In this document: piece after piece, positions 18,774 to 29,085 of the stretch | Position numbering within the stretch: position 1 is the stretch's first letter | Layout: every line of letters starts with the position of its first letter | Made by a program: the position numbers and the translations under genes | Notes under the pieces: model-generated | Told to the model about the DNA's origin: nothing | Databases searched by the model: none | The model's input: the letters and a program-made list of their open reading frames with translations, nothing else | NCBI GenBank assembly: GCA_021463145.1 | Contig: JAJTWZ010000001.1 | Location: 124,001 to 188,000 of the forward strand | Direction: 5' to 3' | Length of the DNA: 64,000 nt | Origin: Blastocatellia bacterium | GTDB lineage: Bacteria > Acidobacteriota > Blastocatellia > UBA7656 > JADIYM01

Positions 18774-19181
18774 ATGAAGCTCAGTTTTCCATCGATCGGG
18801 CTCGCCGTCGTCGCGGCCCTTGCGCTGGCCGTCGTGCCATCTGTGCTTGCCGGACAGAACAAGAACGCGACGGCCCTGAAGCGGACCGTCACCATCCAGA
18901 ATTCCGCTACCCTCGGCGGCTCCTCGCTCGAAGCTGGCCAGTACGAGGCCGTCGTCGAGTTGACCGAGCCAGCCACGCTCGTCCTGAAGCGCGGCAACAA
19001 GGAACTGGCCCGCGTGCGCGTGATGCGCAAGGACCTGGCTTCCCAGTCCAGATATGACCGTGTCGACGTCCGCACGGCGAACGACGGCTCCAGGGAAGTC
19101 GTCGCCATCTACTTCAAGGGAGCCATCGAGAGCTTCCTCGTCGCCGACAACTCCGGGGTGGCCCTCGTCGAGAAACCGTGA
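18774..19181 (+). CDS. small secreted protein of unknown function
   Basis: 135 residues. A clear signal peptide (about residues 1-26, cleaving after LAG) precedes an all-beta-looking domain of about 108 residues, with LEAGQYEAVVELTEPATLVLKRG and AIYFKGAIESFLVAD. An excellent AGAGGTGA ribosome binding site lies just upstream, suggesting high expression. It is followed eight bases later by the LytS-type kinase gene. A periplasmic role linked to that sensor is possible but only inferred. Confidence 0.8.
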   Translation: MKLSFPSIGLAVVAALALAVVPSVLAGQNKNATALKRTVTIQNSATLGGSSLEAGQYEAVVELTEPATLVLKRGNKELARVRVMRKDLASQSRYDRVDVRTANDGSREVVAIYFKGAIESFLVADNSGVALVEKP

Positions 19182-19188
19182 TACAGAG

Positions 19189-20355
19189 ATGACTGTCCGT
19201 CGACACGACTGGGCCGGCGACGAGCCGGCCCTTTCCATTCCGCAGCGAGTTCCCGTGTTCAAGCTGTCGAAGTTGAGATTCTGTCTCGTAGACCGCATCG
19301 TGGTCTTCACGCTTGCGGGGCTTCTGCTCGCCCTCCACGTGGACTTCCCCTCTCTGGCGGTGCTTACCGGCTTCGTCTCGGCGATTGCGTACTACGCCGT
19401 CGAAACGTACGTGTATCCGCGAATCAGAGTAGCTGGCGAGTGGCGAATCCCGCTTCGCGCCGCGATCATCTTCGTGACCGGTGAAGCTATCGGAATGATC
19501 ACGATCGGTATTCCACTCGCAATGAGGTTCGCGGGTCCATTCGACACGTTCGAAGCGTTCCGGGCAACTTTCGGATGGGGCGGGGCGCTCGGCCTCGGCG
19601 TAGGAGCCGTCGGGACGATCATGTCGAGCTTCCAGGTACTTACAGCACAAACGGAGGAACAACAGGTCGCGCTCATCGAGTCGCAAAGGCAGGCCGCCGA
19701 ACTTCGAGAGCTTGCCGCACGCGCCGAAACCTCGGCGCTTCGCGCGCAGATCAATCCGCATTTTCTCTACAACGCCCTCAATACGCTCGCCTACCTGACC
19801 GAGGAAGACCCAGGCGCCGCCCGGCGCGTCGTCGAGAAGCTCGCCCGAATATTCCGCAGGACGCTCGAGCGTTCATCGGACGCGACGACGACGCTGGCCG
19901 AGGAACTGGAGTTCGTCGCCGACTACCTTGCAATCGAGTGCGAGCGATTCGACGACGTGCTCCACGTTAAGTCCTTCATCGAGCCGGAGACCCTTCGCGC
20001 CCGCGTTCCGACGATGATGCTTCAGCCGCTCGCCGAGAACGCGGTCAGGCACGGGATCTGCCCGGCCGCCAACGGCGGAACGTTCGTCGTGCGGACCTCG
20101 CTGCTGCGAAGCGCCAACCGATTGCGGATCGTCCTCGAGGACGACGGGAGAGGAATGGACGACAGCCGGCTGGCCGAGGTGACGACCGGTAACGCGGGTG
20201 TCGGTATTTCCAACGTGCGAGACAGGTTGAGACTGCAGTACGGAGATCGCGCTTCGGTCACGGTTCAGAGCCGTCTTGGCGAAGGAACAACCATCGTGCT
20301 CGAGTTCCCGTTCGAGCCCGCGGACGAGCTGGCGCGCGCGCTCGCGCAGGCCTGA
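19189..20355 (+). CDS. LytS-type membrane sensor histidine kinase
   Basis: 388 residues from the ATG at 19189 (the frame extends upstream, but only as a shadow of the secreted protein gene). Four hydrophobic segments (about 36-150) are followed by a coiled segment and the His_kinase domain motif AQINPHFLYNALNTLAYL with His191. The HATPase_c domain has LAENAVRHGI, EDDGRGMD and GVGISNVRDRL. Partner of the LytTR regulator that starts 12 bases downstream. GTG near 19255 is an alternative start. The signal is unknown; there is no large extracytoplasmic domain. Confidence 0.92.
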   Translation: MTVRRHDWAGDEPALSIPQRVPVFKLSKLRFCLVDRIVVFTLAGLLLALHVDFPSLAVLTGFVSAIAYYAVETYVYPRIRVAGEWRIPLRAAIIFVTGEAIGMITIGIPLAMRFAGPFDTFEAFRATFGWGGALGLGVGAVGTIMSSFQVLTAQTEEQQVALIESQRQAAELRELAARAETSALRAQINPHFLYNALNTLAYLTEEDPGAARRVVEKLARIFRRTLERSSDATTTLAEELEFVADYLAIECERFDDVLHVKSFIEPETLRARVPTMMLQPLAENAVRHGICPAANGGTFVVRTSLLRSANRLRIVLEDDGRGMDDSRLAEVTTGNAGVGISNVRDRLRLQYGDRASVTVQSRLGEGTTIVLEFPFEPADELARALAQA

Positions 20356-20366
20356 CGCGCGCTCGA

Positions 20367-21170
20367 ATGATCCGCGCACTAATCGTCGACGACGAACGCC
20401 GCGCGCGGGCCTACCTCGCCAAACTCGTTGCCGGGCACGCCGACGTCGAGATCGTCGGCGAAGCCCGCGACGGCCGCCGCGCCCTGGAGGCGATCCGGGA
20501 CTTGCGGCCCGACCTGGTATTCCTGGACGTGCAGATGCCCGAGATGAACGGACTGGAAGTCGCAAAGGCCTTGCCGCCGGACGATCCGCCGATTGTCGTG
20601 TTCACGACGGCATATGATCAGTTTGCGCTCGCGGCATTCGACCTGAGCGCAACCGACTACCTTCTCAAGCCATACGACGGCGACCGGCTGTCACGCGCGC
20701 TCGACCGGGTGCGTGAGGCCAGACGCGGCACGCGCGAAGGCGTTCGCGACGAAACCGCCGAAAGATTGGCACGACTGCTCGATGCACTCGAAAGCAAAGC
20801 CGCGAACCCGGCAGCGGCGCCCATTCTCACTCGCGTGCCAGTACAGGCGAAGGGCCGGATCGTGCTTCTGGATGCGGAACGGATCTCGCACTTCGCTTCA
20901 GAGGATCGGCTCGTTTTCGCTCATACTCGCGACGAAAAATGTCTCGTGAACTTCACGATAAAGGACCTCGAACTCCGCCTGCCGCCTGGAGTGTTTTTCC
21001 GCGTGCACCGATCGTACCTCGTCAACCTGGGCCACGTGCGCGAAGTCGCGCCGTGGTTTCACGGCAAGCTCATGCTCACGCTCGAAGGGGGCGCCGAGGT
21101 GCCGGTGAGCGAGGATCGGGCGCCGGGCCTCCGTTCCACAATCGGTCTCGCGTCCGACGATCGGAAATAG
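20367..21170 (+). CDS. LytTR-family response regulator
   Basis: 267 residues. The receiver (1-120) has Asp8/9, phospho-acceptor Asp54 in VFLDVQMPEMNG, the conserved Thr in VFTTAYD, and Lys in LLKPYD. A linker (about 120-150) precedes a LytTR DNA-binding domain (155-260), recognisable from FFRVHRSYLVNLGHVREV and the terminal strand GAEVPVSEDRA. Forms a two-component pair with the kinase upstream. Confidence 0.94.
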   Translation: MIRALIVDDERRARAYLAKLVAGHADVEIVGEARDGRRALEAIRDLRPDLVFLDVQMPEMNGLEVAKALPPDDPPIVVFTTAYDQFALAAFDLSATDYLLKPYDGDRLSRALDRVREARRGTREGVRDETAERLARLLDALESKAANPAAAPILTRVPVQAKGRIVLLDAERISHFASEDRLVFAHTRDEKCLVNFTIKDLELRLPPGVFFRVHRSYLVNLGHVREVAPWFHGKLMLTLEGGAEVPVSEDRAPGLRSTIGLASDDRK

Positions 21171-21227
21171 ATTGATCGCTCCGGATCGAGCGGATCTGGC
21201 GGATTCGCCGAATGGTGCGCCCTGACG

Positions 21228-21908
21228 TCAAGCCCTCTCCGCCAGCCAGGCGTCGATTAACGGGTGCACGTCGCGCGGCACGACGTGTCCACACTCGAAG
21301 GTCCGTACCGCGACCGTCCGCACGTGCTTCTCCAGCGCCTCGCAGTTTCTCGCCATTCGCTCGGGCCCGTAGAACTCATCCGCCGCCCCGCCGATCATGA
21401 GCACATCGAATTCGCCGGGAACGTAATCCGCGTTCGATTGGAGATCGCCAGGCACGCCACCGCAAATGCCGACGACGCCACGTACGACCGCCGGTTGAGT
21501 GAGCGCGATGCGCAGATTGAACGCCACCGCCTGTGAAAATCCGAGGAAAAACGCGCCTCCTTTAGCAATGCGCGCGTCGTCCTGCATATCGCGGAGCACC
21601 CGATGGATTGCGTCCCGGTGCAATGCGAGCGATTCGTCGAATCGATAGTTCGAGGCCCAGCCGAACGCGTACTTGAGAGCTTCCTCGCGCTTCTCGGGGT
21701 AGACGACGTGCTGATGCGGCGCCTGGAGTGCGACGAACGCATAACGCGTCTCGCTTATCCGCCGGCACAGCCGCATCATCGACGACTTGTCTCCACCGTA
21801 ACCGTGCATACCGAGGACCAGCGGGAACGGTCCTTCCCCTTCCGGGACGTAAAGATCGTAATAGCGCGCGAATTCCTGCGTGAATCGCCGCTCGACGGGC
21901 TCGGTCAT
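21228..21908 (-). CDS. alpha/beta hydrolase, phospholipase/carboxylesterase-like
   Basis: 226 residues. The strand LVLGMHGYGGDKSSM forms the oxyanion region. The nucleophile elbow is GFSQAVAFNLRIAL (Ser in a GxSxA context), with Asp in the LMIGGAADEFYG strand and His in FECGHVVPRD completing the triad. This is the layout of the YpfH/carboxylesterase family. It is the last gene of the heat-shock operon: its ATG overlaps the stop of the Clp/RF2 fusion (ATGA). A role in protein quality control or deacylation is not shown by sequence. Confidence 0.85.
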   Translation of the reverse strand: MTEPVERRFTQEFARYYDLYVPEGEGPFPLVLGMHGYGGDKSSMMRLCRRISETRYAFVALQAPHQHVVYPEKREEALKYAFGWASNYRFDESLALHRDAIHRVLRDMQDDARIAKGGAFFLGFSQAVAFNLRIALTQPAVVRGVVGICGGVPGDLQSNADYVPGEFDVLMIGGAADEFYGPERMARNCEALEKHVRTVAVRTFECGHVVPRDVHPLIDAWLAERA

Positions 21909-24802
21909 TGCTTGTCTCCGCTGTCGCGCCGCCTGAGTGCGACGACGTTGCGCCGAAGAAACGAGTCTATCCGGCCGTCGAGAAACGCCTCGACGTCGCG
22001 CCCGCTCACCACGAGGCCAGAGCGCGGGTCGCGCACCTTCCGCCGGCCCGACAATACGACGGTCCGCACGGCCTCGAGCGGCGACTCGGGCGTGGTTGGG
22101 ATAGCCATCAACAACTCGGTCGCTCTTTCGCGATTACGTTCGAGTCCTTCGCCGTTCTGGAGCCGCAGCGTGATGGCGCCGCGTCGCGCTACGACTCTCG
22201 ACCTGATTCGCCCGGACCGAATACCGCTGGCACGCAGCGATCGAGCTTCGATCACCTCGACCGAAGGAAGCGGTGAAGCCGGCTCGTCGCCAATCGGCAC
22301 GACACGGACGTTCGCCGCCGCAGAGATCGCTCGCTGCCCGTCGGCCGCCGCCCGCTCTTCGCGCATCCGGTGCACACCTGTCTCGCCTGCCAGATACCCA
22401 TAGGCGTACGGCCCATCGATCCGAATCGTCGCCATCGTCTCGCTCGACGCATCGGCCTCGACGTGCTCGTGCAGGAGCTCGGCCGGCCGCCGCACCTGCC
22501 CGGCCCAGCCTAGATACATTCCGGTCAGTCGCTCGAGCCATTCGAGGTCGTACGGCGATGTTCCCTGCACTCGTATCGTCACCAGCGCCGGGCGGTCGTC
22601 GCAATCCAGGAACGTCGTGGTCTCGACGGCGAGCCTGTCGACCGCCAGTTCAGCCCGCAGAAACGCACGGACGAGCTCGTCGCGGAGATTTCCTTCCCTC
22701 CGCGCGATGGCTCGACTGGCGCGACTCCCGATGTCGGCGCAGCGACCTTCGAGCTCGTCGAATCGTCCGACGATGCCGGCAAGCCGGTTATAGGCGTCGA
22801 ACGCCTCGAGCGCCTCTGCCTGATCCGTCCAGAAACCGGGCTCGTGGCGCGCCGCGCGCATCTCTTCCAGCCGAAGGCGTGCATCGTCGAGCCCGTACAG
22901 ATCACCGATACCGGCGATGCGTGCGCCAAGGGCCGCCGATGCGGCGCCAACGTCGCCCAGGGAAAGCCGGCGCCCCTCGATCGAGACTTCCTCGTCGACC
23001 TCTCGCGCCCGGCGGCTTTCCTCCGTGTCGATGATGCGAGCTGCAACCTCGCTTCGGCCCTTTGGCTCGAGACGGACGATCTGTCCCGCTTCGAGCGGCC
23101 GCTCCATCATCGCGACCGCGAGGGGCACAACGATCGAGCGGGATATCTCGCGCTTCAAGGCCCTGGCGCCGAACTTCGGATTGAATCCACACTCCATCAC
23201 ACGGTCGAGCAAGCGGTCGTCGACTTCCACACCGATCTGCCTGTCGGCAATGCCACGGCGCGAGTACACGCGCGCGAGCTCGCGAAGCGCAATACGCTTC
23301 ACGATGTCGAGAGAAAGCGAGCGGAAGACCACGATATGCTCGATCCTGTTGAGAAACTCCGGGCGGAACGCATCGTCGAGCGCGCGCCTCACGCGCTCGT
23401 CGGCCTCGTCGCCCGCCTCTGTGGCTGCGTCGGAGAAACCGTGAATCGGCCTTCCCTGCAGTCGCGGGTCAGTTCCGATATTCGACGTCAGGATGATGAT
23501 CGAGTTACGGAAATCCACGGTCTGCCCCGCAGCATCCGTGAGCCTGCCGTCGTCGAAGACCTGCAGGAACAGATCCGCGATGTTCGCGTGCGCCTTTTCG
23601 AACTCGTCGAGCAACACGACCGCGAATCCGTGCTGGCGCATCGCATCGACGAGGGTTCCGGGAGTGCCTGGCCGTTTCGGATCGCCAATGAGCTTTTCGA
23701 AGCTGTGGTAATCCTTGAACTCGGACATGTCGAAACGCAGCATCCGGCTCTCGCTTCCGAACAGGAATTCGGCCAGAGCTTTCGCGAGCTCGGTCTTGCC
23801 GACGCCCGTGGGGCCTACGAAGAGGAAAGTCCCGATCGGCTTCGCCGGATCGTTGAGTCCGGCCTTGAAGAGCGCAATGGTCTCGACGACTCGGTCGAGC
23901 GCGTGCTCCTGTCCTAGAACCCGTTCGTTGAAGAACTCGCGAACCGCCGAGGTCGATATCCGCTCCGAATCGGACAGGACGAACAGCGGAAGGCCGCTGA
24001 CAACGGAAAACGCCTCGTCGATCGTGCGCGCCGACACCACGGCCGCGCCTTGCGATGCTGACTCCCCCGCGAGGTGGACGGCGCGTTCGAAGAGCTCTAT
24101 CGCCTTCCCGGGTTGGTGACGATGGGGCAGGAAGCGGTTGGTTATCTCGACGGCCCGATCGAGCGCAGGTTCTTCGAATCTCGCGTTTCCCCGCGCCGCG
24201 AGTACAGTCGCCGATGACGAGAGCACTGGCCTGACGCTTTCGGCTGGAAGGGGTTCCACCCGAACCTGCGCGAACAGGTTCCGGAAGGAAGGCGCGAGGT
24301 CGAGATAGCTCGCGATCTGTGCCTTTGTTGCTTCACCGACGAGCGCGATTCGATGCGAGTCGATGAACTCCTTGAGGAGGTCGGCCATCGTCTCGTGCGT
24401 CGATTCGCTCCGGCCGACGGACGTGAGGTTCCAGACGTCCGTCACAAAGAGCACGGCGCCCGGAATGCCCTCGAGCTCGCGGACGAGCATGCTGATCTTC
24501 GACTGCCACTCACCGAGGTACTTCGTCTCGGAAATCATTCGCGACGTCGACGTCCGGAATACCCTCAGACCCGGCTGCGCATCGGGGCCGGCCGCTAAGT
24601 CGTCCGACACCATCCGGTTGACGATAGATGTCTTGCCGACGCCGGCCTCGCCCACCAGGAGCACGCTTCGGCGTGCCAGCAGGAGCTCGCGAAGCTGCCT
24701 GGCCTCCGCATCGCGCCCGACGACGGCCGGGGACTCACCACGAGCCGCGATCTGCCGAAGGTCGTCGGAGCACTGTTCCAAAGCAAGATCGTAAAGAGGC
24801 AT
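21905..24802 (-). CDS. ClpA/B-like AAA+ ATPase fused to a degenerate RF2-like domain
   Basis: 965 residues. A Clp-N repeat domain is lacking. AAA module 1 (about 25-275) has Walker A GEAGVGKT (51-58) and pore loop KYLGEW (94-99), but Walker B is degenerate (VLFVTD, 117-122; no catalytic Glu). There is no ClpB middle coiled coil. Module 2 (290-580) has Walker A GPTGVGKT (330-337), intact Walker B LLDEFE (397-402), sensor Asn441, NRI arginine finger (485-487) and GAR sensor 2 (545-547). Its GYVG-type pore loop is replaced by a Pro/Gly-rich stretch. Residues about 600-965 match RF2 along its length: PCRF region (EPGFWTDQAEAL), GPYAYGYL (797), ETGVHR (807), QNGEGLERNRERA (882), and the RF2 C-terminal tail. 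The SPF motif reads RAA and the GGQ loop is deleted. It cannot be a release factor; I infer a ribosome- or nascent-chain-directed unfoldase. Gene lies between hspR and the esterase. Confidence 0.9.
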   Translation of the reverse strand: MPLYDLALEQCSDDLRQIAARGESPAVVGRDAEARQLRELLLARRSVLLVGEAGVGKTSIVNRMVSDDLAAGPDAQPGLRVFRTSTSRMISETKYLGEWQSKISMLVRELEGIPGAVLFVTDVWNLTSVGRSESTHETMADLLKEFIDSHRIALVGEATKAQIASYLDLAPSFRNLFAQVRVEPLPAESVRPVLSSSATVLAARGNARFEEPALDRAVEITNRFLPHRHQPGKAIELFERAVHLAGESASQGAAVVSARTIDEAFSVVSGLPLFVLSDSERISTSAVREFFNERVLGQEHALDRVVETIALFKAGLNDPAKPIGTFLFVGPTGVGKTELAKALAEFLFGSESRMLRFDMSEFKDYHSFEKLIGDPKRPGTPGTLVDAMRQHGFAVVLLDEFEKAHANIADLFLQVFDDGRLTDAAGQTVDFRNSIIILTSNIGTDPRLQGRPIHGFSDAATEAGDEADERVRRALDDAFRPEFLNRIEHIVVFRSLSLDIVKRIALRELARVYSRRGIADRQIGVEVDDRLLDRVMECGFNPKFGARALKREISRSIVVPLAVAMMERPLEAGQIVRLEPKGRSEVAARIIDTEESRRAREVDEEVSIEGRRLSLGDVGAASAALGARIAGIGDLYGLDDARLRLEEMRAARHEPGFWTDQAEALEAFDAYNRLAGIVGRFDELEGRCADIGSRASRAIARREGNLRDELVRAFLRAELAVDRLAVETTTFLDCDDRPALVTIRVQGTSPYDLEWLERLTGMYLGWAGQVRRPAELLHEHVEADASSETMATIRIDGPYAYGYLAGETGVHRMREERAAADGQRAISAAANVRVVPIGDEPASPLPSVEVIEARSLRASGIRSGRIRSRVVARRGAITLRLQNGEGLERNRERATELLMAIPTTPESPLEAVRTVVLSGRRKVRDPRSGLVVSGRDVEAFLDGRIDSFLRRNVVALRRRDSGDKQ

Positions 24803-24820
24803 GCTTTGGAGGGTCGGGCG

Positions 24821-25213
24821 TCAGTCGTCAGACGAGCGTCGGAGCACCGCCAGCGACGTGTATCGCCTGGGCACAAGCGCCAGGCGAACCCGCTCGTCGG
24901 CCTGATCCGGCTCGGAGGAAAGATGCTCACGCAACGCTCCCAGAATCTGTTCGAAGTCGCGCTGCATATTGTCCATTCGTTCGAGCATGTCGAGGATGAT
25001 CGCCACGCCAGCAAGGTTCACACCGAGATCGCGGGTCAGCGACAGGATGGTCTCGAGCCGGACGAGGTCCTCGTCAGTGTAGAGCCGCGTGTTTCCCTTC
25101 GACCTCGACGGCTTCAGCAGGCCCTCGCGCTCGTACAGCCTCAGCGTCTGCTGATGAAGTCCATAAGTCTCTGACACGACGCCGATCGTGTATGTCATGG
25201 ACTTCTTTCGCAT
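24821..25213 (-). CDS. hspR: MerR-family heat-shock regulator HspR
   Basis: 130 residues. The N-terminal MerR helix-turn-helix and wing match HspR very closely (YTIGVVSETYGLHQQTLRLYE, then LLKPSRSKGNTRLYTDEDL), followed by LTRDLGVNLAGVAIIL. HspR represses dnaK operons by binding HAIR inverted repeats, usually with DnaK as corepressor. Its place after dnaJ matches the actinobacterial dnaK-dnaJ-hspR order. A GGAGG 11 bases before the ATG supports this start; MTYTIG five codons later is an alternative. Confidence 0.93.
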   Translation of the reverse strand: MRKKSMTYTIGVVSETYGLHQQTLRLYEREGLLKPSRSKGNTRLYTDEDLVRLETILSLTRDLGVNLAGVAIILDMLERMDNMQRDFEQILGALREHLSSEPDQADERVRLALVPRRYTSLAVLRRSSDD

Positions 25214-25238
25214 TGTGTCGGGCCCCTCCTTTGCGAAG

Positions 25239-26294
25239 TCAGGCCTTGCCGGCCGGTTCCAGTCCGGGCAGGCTGGCGCGAGGGTTTTCGGGATTCAGTC
25301 TGGCGTACTCTGACAGCACGTCCTTGGTTTCCTCGCTGATCACCGTCGGGAGAACTATACGAACCTCAACGAACTGGTCGCCACGCGCGTTGCCGCGAAG
25401 CGACGGCACGCCGCGATCGCGCAATCGAAACTTCTGGCCCGATTGCGTACCCGGCGGTACCCGCATAACGGTCGGACCATCGATTGTCGGCACGTCGATT
25501 CGCGCTCCGAGTGCGGCTTCCGGCACGGTGAGCGGGATCGTGCAGTACAGGTTGTCGCCCTTCCTCGTGAAAAAAGCGTGGTCGCTCACCTTCGTGATGA
25601 TGAACAGATCGCCAGTTGGTCCTCCACGCTTGCCGGAATGACCTTTCCCCGCGACACGCACCCGGCTGCCGGTGTCGACTCCCGCGGGGATCTTAACGTT
25701 CCGGATTACATCGCGCTTTTCGACGGTGCCGCGGCCGCGGCACGCCGGACAGATGGCGGGCGCATTGCGGACCTGGCCAGTGCCACCGCAGTCCGCGCAG
25801 ACCACGGACCGGCTGATCGTGATGTTCGTCGTAAGACCCCTCAGCGATTCGTCGAAGCTGATGGACAACGGATACTCGATGTCGTCACCGCGCTTGGGTT
25901 GGGGCGGCTCAGGTTGCGGGGCGCGACCGCCCCCCGGCGGCCGGAACCCCGCGGCGCCGCCCCCTCCGCCCCCGCTGAAGAGATCCGAGAAGATGTCGCG
26001 GAAACTCGATGCGCCGAAACCCGAAAAGTCGAATCCCGGCCCGCCGCCCTCCTGGGCCATGCGTTCCGTGGCTTCGGAGTACGTTCCGTAACGATCGTAG
26101 ATCTCCCGCTTCTTCGGGTCCGACAGGACATCGAAGGCCTCGGAGATCTGCTTGAACTTGTCCTCCGCTTCCTTTTTGCCCGGATTCACGTCCGGGTGAT
26201 ACTTGCGGGCAAGGCGGCGGTAGGCCTTCTTGATGTCTTCGGGCTTCGCGTCTCGCGAGACGCCGAGCGTTTTGTAGAAGTCATCGCGTGCCAT
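25239..26294 (-). CDS. dnaJ: DnaJ co-chaperone with a reduced zinc finger
   Basis: 351 residues. The J domain (1-70) has HPD at 33-35. A Gly/Phe-rich linker (80-120) contains a long Gly run. The substrate-binding domain has only two CxxCxGxG-type motifs, Cys166/169 and Cys182/185, instead of the four of classical DnaJ, so it can build one zinc site, not two. The C-terminal domains are normal ([28 protein letters not shown]). It stimulates the DnaK ATPase. Lies 107 bases after dnaK and just before hspR; no grpE is present. Confidence 0.93.
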   Translation of the reverse strand: MARDDFYKTLGVSRDAKPEDIKKAYRRLARKYHPDVNPGKKEAEDKFKQISEAFDVLSDPKKREIYDRYGTYSEATERMAQEGGGPGFDFSGFGASSFRDIFSDLFSGGGGGGAAGFRPPGGGRAPQPEPPQPKRGDDIEYPLSISFDESLRGLTTNITISRSVVCADCGGTGQVRNAPAICPACRGRGTVEKRDVIRNVKIPAGVDTGSRVRVAGKGHSGKRGGPTGDLFIITKVSDHAFFTRKGDNLYCTIPLTVPEAALGARIDVPTIDGPTVMRVPPGTQSGQKFRLRDRGVPSLRGNARGDQFVEVRIVLPTVISEETKDVLSEYARLNPENPRASLPGLEPAGKA

Positions 26295-26401
26295 GGCTCA
26301 CCAGCGTCGATCTCGGTGTTACAAGGCCATCGTGCTGCCGGAGCGGCTCCCGTTCGGAAGCCGCCCCGCGTCCATACACGACCAGGCCGTGGCGACGGAT
26401 C

Positions 26402-28345
<1,944 letters not shown>

Positions 28346-28386
28346 TCAGGCTACTAGCCACCCACGCTTCTATTATCAACGGGCGA

Positions 28387-28415
28387 AATATAAAACCTGA
28401 GTGAGAGAGTGTCAA
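28387..28415 (-). promoter_or_regulatory. sigma-70 promoter of the dnaK operon
   Basis: A perfect -35 TTGACA (28415-28410) and a near-perfect -10 TATATT (28392-28387) are separated by exactly 17 bases. The start of transcription is expected near 28380, giving a leader of about 60 bases. This is a housekeeping-type promoter, consistent with control by a repressor and not by an alternative sigma factor. Confidence 0.8.
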
Positions 28416-28416
28416 A
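28396..28416. promoter_or_regulatory. HAIR-like HspR operator
   Basis: Read on the plus strand, CCTGAGT-N7-TGTCAAA matches the HspR inverted repeat CTTGAGT-N7-ACTCAAG at 10 of 14 positions: six of seven in the left arm, four of seven in the right. It covers the spacer and the -35 box of the dnaK promoter, so binding would block RNA polymerase. Its weak right arm partly coincides with the -35 box. Binding is inference from the match and from the hspR gene in the operon. Confidence 0.5.
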
Positions 28417-28457
28417 TTTAATTTCGAACTGGCAGTCAAATCCTTGAAACAGACGGG

Positions 28458-29042
28458 TCAGGTTGAGGGTGGAATCCTCTCGACCTGCCACGCGGCGAGT
28501 TGGCGGCGTCCGTGAAAGATGTAGTGCACGCCCGAAACGACGATGCTTGTGGCCGTAACGTAGACCGACAGGGTCAGGAGCCATTCCGGAAGTCCGAAAG
28601 CCCGGGCCAGCAGGAAGTAGAAAAGGACCCACAACTCCACATTTGTGTTGAGTTTACCCAGAAACGTCGGCGTGAACCCCGAGAACCCGGTCACTCGATT
28701 TATCACGACCCCCGCGCCGAGAATTCCAACATCGCGCGCGATCGCAAGCGCCGCCAACCACCACGGAAGCGGCTCGAACCCGTATCCGGGCAGCGATGCC
28801 GCCAGAAACGTCGAAACGAGCAACAATTTGTCGGCAATCGGATCCAGCAGTCGTCCGAAGTCGCTCGACTGCTCGAGACGTCTTGCGATCATGCCGTCGA
28901 AGAGATCCGTGAGTCCCGCGACGACCACGATGGCGATTGCCAACCCGAATCTGGACTCCAGGATCGACCAGACCAGCGGCACCGTCGCGAAGCCACGCGC
29001 GATGGTCAGCAGGTTCGGCACGGTCAGGACTCGTCGAGTCAT
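28458..29042 (-). CDS. CDP-alcohol phosphatidyltransferase (PgsA-like)
   Basis: 194 residues, several transmembrane helices. The full catalytic signature D-x2-DG-x2-AR-x8-G-x3-D-x3-D is present without error, from DLFDG to DPIAD at about residues 46-71. The family makes phosphatidylglycerophosphate or related lipids from CDP-diacylglycerol. PgsA is the most likely identity, but the alcohol substrate cannot be read from the sequence. Follows tatC with a 43-base gap. Confidence 0.88.
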   Translation of the reverse strand: MTRRVLTVPNLLTIARGFATVPLVWSILESRFGLAIAIVVVAGLTDLFDGMIARRLEQSSDFGRLLDPIADKLLLVSTFLAASLPGYGFEPLPWWLAALAIARDVGILGAGVVINRVTGFSGFTPTFLGKLNTNVELWVLFYFLLARAFGLPEWLLTLSVYVTATSIVVSGVHYIFHGRRQLAAWQVERIPPST

Positions 29043-29085
29043 CGGCGCCTTCGGCGCTGACTCGCGATTTCGAGGTCAGGCGCCG

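Noticed and set aside
21905-24802. Reading the Clp/RF2 gene as plain ClpB or as a functional release factor
   Set aside because: There is no Clp-N domain and no middle coiled coil, and the C-terminal 365 residues belong to RF2. GGQ and SPF are absent, so release activity is excluded.
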